NCBI RefSeq assembly: GCF_900110455.1
Contig: NZ_FOIS01000004.1
Span: forward strand, 124,001-188,000
Reading direction: 5' to 3'
Source of the DNA: Natrinema salifodinae
Lineage (GTDB): Archaea > Halobacteriota > Halobacteria > Halobacteriales > Natrialbaceae
Length of the DNA: 64,000 bases
Part shown: positions 1 through 8,810 of the stretch, in pieces
Layout: every line of letters starts with the position of its first letter
Position numbering within the stretch: position 1 is the first letter of the stretch
Made by a program: the position numbers and the translations under genes
The notes under the pieces: generated by a model
What the model was told of the DNA's origin: nothing
Databases searched by the model: none
The model's input: the letters and a program-made list of their open reading frames with translations, nothing else

Positions 1-840
1 CGGTTCGCGAGCAACATCGCCGGATCGCTGTTCCCCGACTACGACGTCGCCGAGGTCGCCGTCGAGGGACCGATCAGTCGCGACGGCGGCGGCGGGCCGC
101 TGCCGACGAGTCCCGGTGCGACGCCGGCCGACGACGTCGTCGAGCAGATCGACCGCGCGGACGAGGACGACAACGTCGACGCGCTGCTAGTGAAACTGAA
201 CACGCCAGGCGGCGAGGTCGTGCCCAGCGACGACATCCGGCTCGCGACCGAGCGGTTCGACGGGCCGACGATCGCCTACGCGACCGACGTCTGCGCCAGC
301 GGCGGCTACTGGATCGCCAGCGGCTGTGACGAACTGTGGGCCCGCGAGGGGTCGATCGTCGGCTCGATCGGCGTCATCGGCTCCCGGGTCAACGCCAGCG
401 ACCTCGCCAAGAAGGTCGGCCTCTCCTACGAGCGCTTTGCCGCCGGCGACTACAAGGACGCCGGGACGCCGCTGAAGGAGATGGACGACGACGAGCGCGC
501 GTACCTGCAGGGGCTGATCGACGACTACTACGACACCTTCGTCGAGCGGGTCAGCGACGGCCGCGACCTCGAATCGGAGTTCGTCCGCGACACCGAGGCG
601 CGGATCTACCTGGGCGAGCAAGCCGACGAGCTTGGCCTGGTCGATCACCTCGGCACCCGCCGGGAGATCGAGGACGAACTGGCGGATCGGCTCGGTGCGG
701 ACGACGTGACCGTCGAGGAGTTCGAGCCCAAGCGGCCGCTGATGGCTCGCGTCGGTGCCGGGGCCCAGCGGGTAGCCTACGCCTTCGGAGCCGGGATCGC
801 CGGCCTCGGCGACGGTCGCGGGTTCCGCCTGCGGAGCTGA
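1..840 (+). CDS. sppA: Signal peptide peptidase SppA-like serine protease (S49), 5' partial
   Basis: The reading frame is open from the first base, so the N-terminus (with any membrane anchor) lies outside the window; 279 codons are visible before TGA. S49 peptidases cut membrane-embedded remnant signal peptides with a Ser/Lys dyad. The likely Ser is in CASGGYW (codon near base 298) and the likely Lys in GDYKDAG (codon near base 454), the spacing expected of Bacillus-type SppA. The substrate-strand motif NTPGGEV and the GSIGVI segment after the Ser fit the ClpP-like fold. The visible part is one S49 domain, so this is the short SppA type rather than the E. coli tandem form. An ATG at 190 is internal to the domain and should not be used as the start. 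Confidence 0.9.
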   Translation, partial: RFASNIAGSLFPDYDVAEVAVEGPISRDGGGGPLPTSPGATPADDVVEQIDRADEDDNVDALLVKLNTPGGEVVPSDDIRLATERFDGPTIAYATDVCASGGYWIASGCDELWAREGSIVGSIGVIGSRVNASDLAKKVGLSYERFAAGDYKDAGTPLKEMDDDERAYLQGLIDDYYDTFVERVSDGRDLESEFVRDTEARIYLGEQADELGLVDHLGTRREIEDELADRLGADDVTVEEFEPKRPLMARVGAGAQRVAYAFGAGIAGLGDGRGFRLRS

Positions 841-946
841 GTTCGTCGGCCGCGGCCGCTCAGGTCGCGTTCGCGGACCGTGGCGGAACGGGAACGTCTC
901 GAACGAGTAAGTGGTTTTATCGTCGCCGGGAACCCAACGCCTATCC

Positions 947-2284
947 GTGACAACGCTGGTCGTCTGCCTCGATCGGACCGACGACGTTGGCCGCAAGACC
1001 GGCCTCCGCTCGCCAGTCGTCGGTTGGGAGGCAGTTCGCGCGCTCGTGACCGACGTCGGTCTCGCGGATCCCGAGGACTCGGGCGTCAACACCTTGCTCG
1101 AGTCACTTCGAGTCGCCCAGAACCTCCGCGACGAGAACGAGGACGTCGTCGTCGCCGTCGTCTCCGGAGACCGAGAGTCGATGGTGTCGGCCGATCGAGC
1201 GGTCGCCGAGCAACTCGACGTCCTTATCGACGACCACGACCCCGACTCCGCGGTCGTCGTGACCGACAGCGCCGAGGACGAGCGGCTGATCCCCATCGTC
1301 GAGAGCCGCGTCCGCGTCGACTCCGTCGACCGCGTCGTCGTCCGCCAGGCCCGCGACATCGAGTCGACCTACTACCTGCTCAAGCAGTTCCTCGCCGACG
1401 AGGAACTGCGCCAGACCGTCCTCGTGCCGATCGGGCTGACGCTGCTGGTCTTCCCGCTGCTGGCGACCACCGTCGGCCCCGCGGAGGGCGCAGCCGCGAT
1501 CACCACCGTCATCGGCCTGTTCCTGCTCTACAAGGGCTTCAACATCGACGAGCGCCTGACCAGGCTCACCCGCCAGACCCGGGAGTCGCTGTACTCCGGC
1601 CAGGTGTCGGTCGTCACCTACGTCGTCGCGGCCGGGCTGACCCTCGTCGGCCTGTTCGTGGGCGCGCTCGGGGTCTCGAGTCTCGAGCACACGTCCGGCG
1701 TGGTGGTTCCCGCGATGCGGTTCGTCTTCGACAGCATCCCCTGGCTGGCGATGGCCGCGCTGACCGCCAGCGCCGGCCGGCTGCTCGACGAGGCGATCGG
1801 CGAGGACCCGATCCGGCAGTCGTTTTTCAACCTGCCGTTTATCGTCCTCGCGGTGAGCCTGGTCGTCCGCGGCTTCTCCGCGTACTTCCTCGAGCAACAG
1901 AACGTGATCGACCCGTTCGTCGTCCCGGCGGCCGAACTCGGCGTCCTTCAGAACGAGCGGATCATCATGGGGGCCAGCGAACGGCTCGCGCTGTTCGTCG
2001 TCACCGCGATCGTCGTGAGCCTCATCGGGGCCCGAATCGCCGCCTCCGTCAGCGGGACGCGGGGCGAACTGGATCGTCCCGACGGCGGTTCGGACGCGGG
2101 ACTCGCGGACGGCGGGCCGCCCTCGGCACCCGACGTCGAACGCGAACCGAACGGGGGAGCCGAGGCGGCCGTCAACTCCGACGCCGACCCTGATCCGGCG
2201 CCCGATCGGACTGATCCCGAACTCACCGACGGCGGGGCCGATTCGAACGCGGGACCCGACCCGAGCGAAAACCGCGAGCGGTGA
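947..2284 (+). CDS. DUF373 family membrane protein
   Basis: 445 residues from a GTG start that gives MTTLVVCLDRTDD, the usual N-terminus of archaeal DUF373 proteins; an upstream in-frame GTG at 911 only adds a non-conserved leader. Residues 1-150 form a soluble alpha/beta-looking domain (VVCLDRTDDVGRKTG, then AVVVTDSAEDERLIPI). About six hydrophobic segments follow (for example LVPIGLTLLVFPLLATTVG and VTYVVAAGLTLVGLFVGAL). The last 100 residues are an acidic, Pro/Ala/Asp-rich tail without structure, of the kind often seen in halophiles. No enzymatic motif is recognisable and the family's function is not known. It follows sppA on the same strand after about 100 bp, so co-transcription is possible. 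Confidence 0.85.
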   Translation: MTTLVVCLDRTDDVGRKTGLRSPVVGWEAVRALVTDVGLADPEDSGVNTLLESLRVAQNLRDENEDVVVAVVSGDRESMVSADRAVAEQLDVLIDDHDPDSAVVVTDSAEDERLIPIVESRVRVDSVDRVVVRQARDIESTYYLLKQFLADEELRQTVLVPIGLTLLVFPLLATTVGPAEGAAAITTVIGLFLLYKGFNIDERLTRLTRQTRESLYSGQVSVVTYVVAAGLTLVGLFVGALGVSSLEHTSGVVVPAMRFVFDSIPWLAMAALTASAGRLLDEAIGEDPIRQSFFNLPFIVLAVSLVVRGFSAYFLEQQNVIDPFVVPAAELGVLQNERIIMGASERLALFVVTAIVVSLIGARIAASVSGTRGELDRPDGGSDAGLADGGPPSAPDVEREPNGGAEAAVNSDADPDPAPDRTDPELTDGGADSNAGPDPSENRER

Positions 2285-2333
2285 CTCCGTCCCAACTCGG
2301 TACCCATTTACCCGCACCCGGCAACCATCGACT

Positions 2334-3059
2334 ATGAGCGACGCAGACGGCGCGTGGGTGAGCCTCTTCTCCGGCGGCAAGGACTCCTCGTGGGCGCTGT
2401 ACCGGGCCCTCGCGGAGGGTCTCGACGTACAGCGGCTCGTCACCGTCCACCCCGCGGGCGACTCGTACATGTACCACGTCCCCGCGACCGACCTGGCCGG
2501 CCTGGCGGCCGAGAGCATCGGCATCGAACTGGTCGACGTCGAACCCGACGACTTCGCGGCCGAGGCGGCCGCGGACTCGAGCGCCCAGGGTGACGACGAG
2601 CTCGAACCGCTCGAAGCCGCCCTCGAAGCTCTCGATGGCGACCTCCCGGGCGGCATCGCCGGCGTCACGGCCGGCGCCGTCGAAAGCGAGTACCAGACCA
2701 GCCGGATTCAGGGGATGTGCGACCGTCTGGGCTGCGAACTCTTCGCCCCGCTGTGGCAGGAAGACCCCCGAGAGTTGGCCGACGCGATGCTCGAGGCGGG
2801 CTTCGAGATCGAAATCATCCAGGTCGCGGCCCACGGCTTGGACGAGTCGTGGCTGGGTCGGACCCTCGACCGCGAGGCGATCGCCGATCTCGAGGACCTC
2901 CACGAGGAGTACGGCGTCCACATTCTAGGCGAGGGCGGCGAGTTCGAGACGCTGGTCGTGGACGGACCGCACATGGACCGGCGGATCGACCTCGAGTACG
3001 AGACCGAGTGGGACGGAACCCGCGGAAGCCTGCGGATCACCGACGCGCGACTCGAGTAA
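2334..3059 (+). CDS. dph6: Dph6-like diphthine-ammonia ligase (PP-loop ATPase)
   Basis: 241 residues. The PP-loop SGGKDSSWALYRAL is at residues 13-26, the adenylation signature of the N-type ATP pyrophosphatase superfamily. The archaeal Dph6/TIGR00289-type features follow: HPAGDSYMYHVPATDL, GAVESEYQTSRIQGMCDRLG, PLWQEDP and GEGGEFETLVVDGP. The family is inferred to catalyse the last step of diphthamide formation on elongation factor 2, amidation of diphthine using ATP and ammonia. Length matches archaeal relatives. It lies 49 bp after the DUF373 gene. The specific reaction is by family assignment; related PP-loop proteins can act on other substrates. Confidence 0.85.
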   Translation: MSDADGAWVSLFSGGKDSSWALYRALAEGLDVQRLVTVHPAGDSYMYHVPATDLAGLAAESIGIELVDVEPDDFAAEAAADSSAQGDDELEPLEAALEALDGDLPGGIAGVTAGAVESEYQTSRIQGMCDRLGCELFAPLWQEDPRELADAMLEAGFEIEIIQVAAHGLDESWLGRTLDREAIADLEDLHEEYGVHILGEGGEFETLVVDGPHMDRRIDLEYETEWDGTRGSLRITDARLE

Positions 3060-3280
3060 AACGGGAGCACGGACGCGTTGAATATCGCGCTGCCGCGAGC
3101 GACTGGACGCGGTGATGGCGGGCCAGGCGGCGTTTCGCGAGTCGCACCGGGACTGACCGCGATTTCGCTGGCTCCCTCACGCCGCGGCGCGGCCGCCCCG
3201 GTTTCGGTGCCATCGGCGCGAAAGGCGACGTTTCGAGTGACGGCCGAACCGCTTTGCGGCTTTGCGTCGACGGTGGTGAT

Positions 3281-3748
3281 ATGATCGAAAGCGATCGTGA
3301 CCTGTTCGTTCGAGAACTGCGGGAACTCTACCACATCGAACGCGAACTGGAAGAGGTCCAGTCGGGCCTGGCCGAGGCCGCGACCGACGAGGAACTCGAG
3401 GAGTTTTTCATGGCTCACAGCGAGACGACGACGGAACAGATCGGCCGGCTCGAACCGATCTTCGACGCGATCGAGGCCGAACCGGGGCCGATCGATAATC
3501 CGGCGCTGGAGGGGCTGCGGACCGACCGCGAGGACATCGTCGGCGATCTGAACGATCCGGTGCTCGGCGATCTCGTCGAGACGGAACTGGCCCGGGGGAT
3601 CGAGCGCCTCGAGATCACGAAACTCGAGACGCTGCTCGAACTTTCCGATCGGATCGGTCACCCGAACGAGATCACGGATCGCCTCGAACGGACCAAGCAG
3701 GAGGCCGAGAACGGGCTCGAAGAAGCGAAGGAACTGACGGCGATCTAA
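3281..3748 (+). CDS. DUF892/YciE-type ferritin-like protein
   Basis: 155 residues, almost entirely helical. The start FVRELRELYHIERELEEVQSGL and the central EEFFMAHSETTTEQIGRLEPIF match the two-helix repeats of the DUF892 (YciE/YciF) ferritin-like family, which has Glu/His residues suited to binding a di-metal site. These proteins are linked to stress responses, but no reaction is established. The ATG at 3281 is preceded directly by GGTGGTGAT, a Shine-Dalgarno-like stretch; an in-frame TTG at 3254 would add nine unlikely residues. The gene converges on the nucleotidyltransferase gene, with a large palindrome in the gap. Confidence 0.8.
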   Translation: MIESDRDLFVRELRELYHIERELEEVQSGLAEAATDEELEEFFMAHSETTTEQIGRLEPIFDAIEAEPGPIDNPALEGLRTDREDIVGDLNDPVLGDLVETELARGIERLEITKLETLLELSDRIGHPNEITDRLERTKQEAENGLEEAKELTAI

Positions 3749-3932
3749 GGCCCACCGGACGAGACGGTCGGCGCGAAACTCCCTTTTCACCGCCCTCGTA
3801 GCGGAACAGGCGCGAGACGTGAGACCGGCCAGCGCGAGCGACCGACTCGAGAGCGAGCGCTGTCGGCAGCGGCGCGGAATCGAAAACGGATCGGCGGCGA
3901 ACGGTTCGACGGCGGCGGAGACGCTGGCCCCT

Positions 3933-4014
3933 ATACGGACCGCTGTAAGTCATTTCTGGCGCAACCGCAGTCCGGACTGCGGTTGCGCCGGTAAATCGTT
4001 ACAGCAGACCGTAT
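3933..4014. repeat. 82-bp two-tier palindrome between convergent genes
   Basis: The core at 3958-3989 is a perfect 32-bp inverted repeat (arm GGCGCAACCGCAGTCC). Outer arms of 16 bp (ATACGGACCGCTGTAA at 3933-3948 and its partner at 3999-4014, 14 of 16 matching) are centred on the same axis with equal 9-bp spacers. The element fills the gap between the ends of two convergent genes and its right edge touches the stop codon of the minus-strand gene. It could act as a bidirectional terminator or transcript-end hairpin, or be a small palindromic mobile repeat. It lacks a long U-tract on either side. Confidence 0.8.
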
Positions 4015-4985
4015 CAGTCCGTGCCGTTCGTAATCGTCGTGTGGGCGCCGATGAGCGCTCCCGCGAGGTCCAAATCCTCCAGACGGGTCCCCTGGTCGAT
4101 GATCGACCGCCTGATGTCGCCGTTCTGGACCGTCGCGTCGGGGAAGATGATCGTGTGTTCGAGGTTGGTGTCCTCGAGGGTTACGTCGCCCATGACGTGG
4201 ACGTTCTCCCCGATCGTGGCGTCCTCTAACGTCGCGGAGTCGGCGACCAGCGAGTCGCCGTCTAAGTGCCAGGCGACGGCGTCGAGGTAGCTCTCGGGGG
4301 TGCCGATGTCGAACCAGGCGCCCTCGAAGGTGTAGGCGCAAGTCGGCTCGCGATTCTGGAGCCACTGGACGAACCAGCCGGGTTCGTCGGGGTTGTTTCC
4401 GTCTTCGAGGTAGGTCGGGAGGAGATCAAGCGATTCCTGCGGAAAGGCGTAGCAGGCGATCGAGACGAGCGTGCTCTTGGGATCGTCCGGTTTCTCCTGG
4501 AAGTCGACGACGCGGTCGCCGTCGAGGTCGACCAGGCCGTAGGACTTGGCCTTCTCGCGGGAGCCGACATCGTAGGCGGCGAGCGTGGGCGCGTCCCGCT
4601 CCTGAAAGTAGTCGAGGAAGTCGGCGACGTCGAAGCTGATCAGGTTGTCACCGGCGATGATCAGCAGGTCGTCGTCGACGTTCTCGCGGTCGATCAGCTG
4701 GGAGAGGGCGCCGACGACGCCGAACTTGTCGTCTTCCTCGGTCGTGTCCTCGATCGAGAGCGTGGGCTTGTCGAACTCGCTGTCGGCGAGGTGGGCCTCG
4801 AAGTCGGGTGCGAACCGTTCGTTGGTGCTGACGTAGACCTCCTCGATTCGCTCGTCTTCCTCGAGCTCGGCGAAGATGCGATCGACGACGGTCGATTCGC
4901 CAATCGGGAGGAACATTTTGGGCCGATGTTTGGTGATCGGCCACATTCGGGTCGCGTACCCGCCTGCAAGGACGACGGCCTTCAT
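4014..4985 (-). CDS. Sugar-phosphate nucleotidyltransferase with C-terminal beta-helix
   Basis: 323 residues from the ATG giving MKAVVLAGGYATRMWPITKHRPKMFLP; the glycine-rich LAGG...TRM...PK motif binds the nucleotide triphosphate. The frame stays open upstream for 85 codons, but this is not conserved-looking and is rejected. Residues 1-230 are a GT-A-like nucleotidyltransferase domain (AGDNLISF carries the metal-binding Asp). Residues 245-323 contain hexapeptide-like turns (SATLEDATIGENVHVMGDV) forming a short left-handed beta-helix. The family makes NDP-sugars such as UDP-, dTDP- or GDP-sugars for glycans; which sugar cannot be told. It is divergent from the HTH/zinc-ribbon gene at 5112. 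Confidence 0.88.
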   Translation of the reverse strand: MKAVVLAGGYATRMWPITKHRPKMFLPIGESTVVDRIFAELEEDERIEEVYVSTNERFAPDFEAHLADSEFDKPTLSIEDTTEEDDKFGVVGALSQLIDRENVDDDLLIIAGDNLISFDVADFLDYFQERDAPTLAAYDVGSREKAKSYGLVDLDGDRVVDFQEKPDDPKSTLVSIACYAFPQESLDLLPTYLEDGNNPDEPGWFVQWLQNREPTCAYTFEGAWFDIGTPESYLDAVAWHLDGDSLVADSATLEDATIGENVHVMGDVTLEDTNLEHTIIFPDATVQNGDIRRSIIDQGTRLEDLDLAGALIGAHTTITNGTD

Positions 4986-5111
4986 GGCCCGAATTTCTCC
5001 TGCGGGGTCTAAGTCGTTTGCCCTTTCATAAGATCCGGTCCCCCATCCGTCGGGGGCTGATCGAGCGTCGACGGAGCAAACGGTAAAAGCGCGAACGCCG
5101 TGCATCGACGT

Positions 5112-5402
5112 ATGCGCCAGGCCGACGAAACGACGCGGCAGCGACTCGCCGACGCCCTGCGAGCCGAACCGGCGACGCCGAGCGAACTGGCAACCCAGTT
5201 CGATCTGACTCCCCACGCGGTCGTCCGCCACGTCGAACACGTCTCCCGGTCGGTCGAGGGAACCGACGAACGGCTGCTCGTCGCGCCGCCGACGTGTCGA
5301 GACTGCGGGTTCGACGACTACGACGATTTGTTGAACCTCCCCTCGCGCTGTCCCGACTGCAAGAGCGAGTCGGTCGACGAACCGACGTTCACTATCGAAT
5401 AA
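5112..5402 (+). CDS. Small HTH/zinc-ribbon transcriptional regulator
   Basis: 96 residues. The N-terminal half is a winged-helix-like segment (ETTRQRLADALRAEPATPSELATQFDLTPHAVVRHVEHV). The C-terminal half is a zinc ribbon with two cysteine pairs, CRDCGF and CPDC, spaced 22 residues. This arrangement matches the archaeal predicted regulator family COG3357. The ATG at 5112 is chosen over an in-frame GTG at 5100, which adds four residues. Divergent from the nucleotidyltransferase gene with a 126-bp shared upstream region, so autoregulation or control of that neighbour is possible but not shown. Confidence 0.8.
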   Translation: MRQADETTRQRLADALRAEPATPSELATQFDLTPHAVVRHVEHVSRSVEGTDERLLVAPPTCRDCGFDDYDDLLNLPSRCPDCKSESVDEPTFTIE

Positions 5403-5469
5403 CCGCAGGTGACAGTCGTTCCATCGTTACAGTCATCAATGCCGACTGATCCTCATCATAGTTCGACAC

Positions 5470-5507
5470 TCATATTTAGGGGGCACGCGAGAACCTGATA
5501 CGTGCCC
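5470..5507 (+). promoter_or_regulatory. TATA-like box with adjoining inverted repeat
   Basis: CATATTTA at 5471-5478 resembles a haloarchaeal TATA box. It is followed at once by a 7-bp inverted repeat, GGGCACG (5481-5487) and CGTGCCC (5501-5507), which covers the expected transcription start. An operator there could block initiation of the DUF7344-type gene whose ATG is at 5618. Alternatively the repeat forms a hairpin at the very 5' end of a leader of about 110 nt. Confidence 0.4.
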
Positions 5508-5617
5508 TCGATCGAACGGTGACGATAGTCCCATCGGCAGCGGTCGGTCGGGTCCGACCACGGACAGACCCGAACCCGTTCCGACCCGTCGTCGTTTGGC
5601 TCGAGGCTCGAGCACCT

Positions 5618-5977
5618 ATGACGTCCAGATCCCACTCGGAACTCGATGCGGTCGAGTTCGTCCAGACAGTACTCGACTGGCTCGACGACCGCGACGCGTC
5701 GGCAGAGACGCTCGACGACGCGTTCGCCCTGCTGGCCAACCAGCGCCGCCGGCTCCTGCTGGAGGTCATGCGGACCTACGACGAGGAACTGACGCTCCCG
5801 GACGCGGCCGAGGAAGTCGCCATCCGCGAGACCGGCCACAACGTGACGAACATCTCGCCCGAACACGTCACCGAGGTGTACCTCTCGCTGTACCACGATC
5901 ACCTGCCGCGCCTGGTCGACGCCGGGCTCCTCGAGTACGATCAGGAACGGGACCTGGTCGCTCCCGATGCGGTCTAA
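5618..5977 (+). CDS. DUF7344-type winged-helix protein
   Basis: 119 residues. The core ETLDDAFALLANQRRRLLLEVM begins the haloarchaeal DUF7344 winged-helix domain. It continues through LPDAAEEVAI and ends with the typical VYLSLYHDHLPRLVDAGLLEYDQERDLV. Such proteins are predicted DNA-binding regulators, often linked to sensor or light/redox responses in haloarchaea. The ATG at 5618 gives a clean N-terminus; an in-frame GTG at 5519 would start close to the predicted transcription start and add 33 low-complexity residues. Single-gene unit facing the end of the Rieske gene. Confidence 0.8.
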   Translation: MTSRSHSELDAVEFVQTVLDWLDDRDASAETLDDAFALLANQRRRLLLEVMRTYDEELTLPDAAEEVAIRETGHNVTNISPEHVTEVYLSLYHDHLPRLVDAGLLEYDQERDLVAPDAV

Positions 5978-5980
5978 CGG

Positions 5981-6487
5981 TCAGAACTCCACGTTCGAGG
6001 ATGAGGCGCGATCGAGGTCGTCGCGCTCGATCGGGCCGGGACCGACGAACTCGAACTCGTCATCCACCAGGTAAACGTCGCCGTCCGAGACGGTGACCTC
6101 GAGGTCGGTGAGATAGGCACCCTCGCAGGGACCGAAGGTGCAGCGCCCGGACTCGGCCTCAAAGTACGCGCCGTGGTTCGCACAGACGAGTTCGCCGTTT
6201 CGCATCGGCGCACCCGAGCCCTTGTCTAATTTGATGTGCGTGAGGTGCTGGCAGTAGTTGAGCCAGCACGCGATCTCGGCGGGACCGGCTTCGTCTCCAT
6301 CGCTCTCCCCGTCTCCGTCGAATCCATCCCCGTCTCCGGTCGTCGGTTCGCCGCCGTCGGCCGGCGCGGTTCTGACGAGAATCGCTTCCCGTTCTTCGTC
6401 CGACTCGTCGGTCACGCGAAAGAGAAACGTCGAGTCGGTGGGTACGTCCGGCAGCGCTGCGATCCGTCCTGCGTCGGCTGCATCCAT
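5981..6487 (-). CDS. Rieske-type 2Fe-2S protein
   Basis: 168 residues from ATG (an in-frame GTG seven codons upstream is less likely). A Rieske fold is shown by CQH (C-x-H) followed 23 residues later by VCANHG (C-x-x-H), which together bind a [2Fe-2S] cluster through two Cys and two His. The GPCEGAYL segment matches the proline loop region. A linker of about 25 residues rich in Gly, Asp and Glu (GDGDGFDGDGESDGDEAG) interrupts the domain before the first ligand pair. There is no signal peptide or catalytic domain, so this is a soluble Rieske-type electron carrier or regulatory subunit. Its partner is not evident nearby. It ends 4 bp from the convergent gene at 5618. Confidence 0.85.
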   Translation of the reverse strand: MDAADAGRIAALPDVPTDSTFLFRVTDESDEEREAILVRTAPADGGEPTTGDGDGFDGDGESDGDEAGPAEIACWLNYCQHLTHIKLDKGSGAPMRNGELVCANHGAYFEAESGRCTFGPCEGAYLTDLEVTVSDGDVYLVDDEFEFVGPGPIERDDLDRASSSNVEF

Positions 6488-6583
6488 TGGGCCGTTCTTA
6501 CCGGTCACTGGCCCTGAACGTTACGACACCGCACACGCGATTGTCTGACGGAGCTTTAAACCACTGTCCGACCAACGCGGTCC

Positions 6584-7711
6584 ATGGACTCCCTTCTCAT
6601 CTACGGTTCCTACGGCTACACCGGGCGGCTGATCGCCCGCGAGGCTGTCGCCCGGGGCGGGTCGCCCGTCGTCGCCGGCCGCGACGGGCGCGCCGTCGCC
6701 GACCAGGCCGACGACCTCGGCGTCGAGGGTCGGACGTTCGATCTCGAAGCGGGGAGCGGGACCCTCGACGCTCAACTCGCGTCCTTCGACGCCGTTCTCA
6801 ACTGTGCGGGTCCGTTCGTCGAGACGGCCGAGCCGCTGGTCGAGGCCTGCCTCGAGACGGAGACGGACTATCTGGACATCACCGGCGAGTTCGCGGTCTT
6901 CGAATTCCTCCGCCAGCGCGACCGGGCGGCCCGTCAGGCGGGGATCACGATCCTGCCTGGCGTCGGCTTCGACGTCGTCCCGTCGGACTGCCTGGCGGCC
7001 TTCCTCGCCGAGCAACTGCCCGCGGCCGACCGGTTGCGCCTCGGGATCACGGGCGGCGGCGGGCTCTCGCGGGGGACCGCCTGGACGCTCGTCGAACACC
7101 TCGGCGACGGGGGCGTCGTGCGCCGGAACGGGCGGCTCATTCAGGTGCCGGCGGCCTTCCGCACGCGCGAGATCGACTTCGGCGACGGCCCCGAACACGC
7201 GATCACGATCCCGTGGGGCGACGTCGTCACCGCGGCTCACAGCACCGGTATCGAGTCGATCGAAGTCTACGCCGCCGCGCCGCGGTGGGCGGCGACGGGA
7301 CTGTCGGCCGTCGACTCGCTCGCCTGGCTGCTCGACCGCCGTCCCGTCGCGGGCGCACTGAAGCGGCTGATCGACGCCCGTTTCGACGGCCCGGCCGAAC
7401 GGGAGTTGGCGACCGGCAGCGCCGTCGTCTGGGGCGAAGTCATCGACGAGGAAACCGACAGACGGGCCCGCGCTCGGCTCCGCACGCCGAACCCCTATGC
7501 GCTGACTGCCGAGTCGGCGGTCTCGGCCGCCGAGCGCGTCCTCGGGATCGGGGACGACGGACGGGATCGGATTCCGTCGGGATTCCAGACGCCCGCGAGC
7601 GCCTTCGGACCCGACTTCGCGCTCGAACTCTCGGGGACGGAGCGGGAACCGGTCGAGATGCCCGCCGACTCGGGCGAGTCGACCCGTCGAGTCGTCGAGT
7701 CCGACGACTGA
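6584..7711 (+). CDS. Saccharopine-reductase-like NAD(P)-dependent protein
   Basis: 375 residues. The N-terminus LIYGSYGYTGRLIAREAVARG is a Rossmann dinucleotide-binding loop of the saccharopine dehydrogenase/trans-acting enoyl reductase family. The NCAGPFVETAEPLVEACLETETDYLDITGE segment is the family signature, and LPGVGFDVVPSDCLAA follows. Members reduce diverse substrates, from saccharopine to polyketide or isoprenoid lipids, so the reaction is not predictable. Lysine is made here by the diaminopimelate route (genes from 39.3 kb), which makes a true saccharopine reductase role unlikely. The gene converges on pabC. Confidence 0.8.
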   Translation: MDSLLIYGSYGYTGRLIAREAVARGGSPVVAGRDGRAVADQADDLGVEGRTFDLEAGSGTLDAQLASFDAVLNCAGPFVETAEPLVEACLETETDYLDITGEFAVFEFLRQRDRAARQAGITILPGVGFDVVPSDCLAAFLAEQLPAADRLRLGITGGGGLSRGTAWTLVEHLGDGGVVRRNGRLIQVPAAFRTREIDFGDGPEHAITIPWGDVVTAAHSTGIESIEVYAAAPRWAATGLSAVDSLAWLLDRRPVAGALKRLIDARFDGPAERELATGSAVVWGEVIDEETDRRARARLRTPNPYALTAESAVSAAERVLGIGDDGRDRIPSGFQTPASAFGPDFALELSGTEREPVEMPADSGESTRRVVESDD

Positions 7712-7752
7712 CGCGGGTAGCTATTCTCCGCGAGCGAATTTGCATCGCCGGC

Positions 7753-8628
7753 TCAGTCCGAGTAACACGACTGCTCGACGCGCTCGTCGTACAGCCGCGA
7801 GAGCCGCTCCGTTACCGGACCGCCACCGATATCGCGACCGTCGAGCGTCGCGATCGGTCGCAGTTCCCAGGTCCGATTCGTCAGGAACGCCTCGTCGGCG
7901 TCGGAGACGTCGGCGGGCTCGTAGCGGCCCTCGCGGACCTCGATATCGGCCCGACGAGCCAGCTCGAGCACGATCTCGCGGGTGATCCCCGGCAGGACGG
8001 GGCCGTCGGTCGTCGGCGTGTACAACGCGCCGTCGCGGACGAAAAACAGGTTGCTCGTCGCGCCCTCTGTCAGTCGGCCCTCGCGGTCGCACATGAGCGC
8101 CTCGTCGGTCCCGGCGTCGAGTTCCGCACGCGCGAGGATCCCATTGAGGTAGTTGTGGGTCTTGGCCGCGGCCAGGATCGCCTGGTCGGGAATCCGGCGC
8201 GTCTCGACCGTCGCGACGGTCGCCGGGCCGTCCCAGACGGACTCGCCCTCGAGCCCGCCGCGAGGGAGGGGTTTGACGTAGACGACGACGGTCGGATCGA
8301 CCGCCGGCTGCGGGGTAAGCTTGCCCGGCTGGACGCCGCGGGTGATCGAGAGCCGGACGTAGGCGTCCGCCAGGCCGTTCGCCGCGAGCGTCTCGTCGAT
8401 CCGCGCGCGCAGGTCGTCGGGCGCCAGGCCGTGGTCGAGCGAGAGGAGGTCGCAGGTTCGTTCGAGCCGGTCGACGTGAGCGTCCCAGGCGAAGAGCGTT
8501 CCGCCGTAGGCCCGCAGGGTCTCGAAGGCGGCGTCGCCGTAGCGGAAGCCGCGGTCGTCGACGCTGACGGTCGCCTCGTCGGCGGGGACGAGTTCGCCGT
8601 CGACGTGATAGAGGTGGTCGTCGGTCAT
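7753..8628 (-). CDS. pabC: Class IV aminotransferase, probable aminodeoxychorismate lyase
   Basis: 291 residues of fold-type IV PLP enzyme. VDDRGFRYGDAAFETLRAYGG is the N-terminal signature, the Schiff-base lysine is in LAAAKTHNYLNGILA (near residue 158), and EGRLTEGATSNLFFV forms the cofactor loop. The family includes branched-chain aminotransferases and 4-amino-4-deoxychorismate lyase. The lyase assignment rests on the pabA and pabB genes on the same strand at 12.7-15.1 kb, since haloarchaea usually keep pabB, pabA and pabC together. Here about 4 kb of accessory DNA separates it from pabA, so it may have lost its operon promoter and rely on a new one. The branched-chain aminotransferase reading cannot be fully excluded. 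Confidence 0.8.
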   Translation of the reverse strand: MTDDHLYHVDGELVPADEATVSVDDRGFRYGDAAFETLRAYGGTLFAWDAHVDRLERTCDLLSLDHGLAPDDLRARIDETLAANGLADAYVRLSITRGVQPGKLTPQPAVDPTVVVYVKPLPRGGLEGESVWDGPATVATVETRRIPDQAILAAAKTHNYLNGILARAELDAGTDEALMCDREGRLTEGATSNLFFVRDGALYTPTTDGPVLPGITREIVLELARRADIEVREGRYEPADVSDADEAFLTNRTWELRPIATLDGRDIGGGPVTERLSRLYDERVEQSCYSD

Positions 8629-8810
8629 AGCGTGCGATCGCCGTCGCGTTCATCCCTTCGTCGCGCCCGGAGCACTATGAACCCACTGTCCGCCCGTCGT
8701 GAACGCACGCCGCTACCCGGGAGCGTCTCGGTCACGCAGTGCCCGTGCAGGGGGACTCCGAAGCCACGTGTTCTAATGAGGGGTAGTTGATAGGAATGTT
8801 GAGAGAGCGG

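Noticed and set aside
4986-5240. N-terminal extension of the nucleotidyltransferase by 85 codons
   Set aside because: It overlaps the divergent HTH/zinc-ribbon gene and lacks similarity to the family; the ATG at 4985 gives the canonical MKAVVLAGG start.
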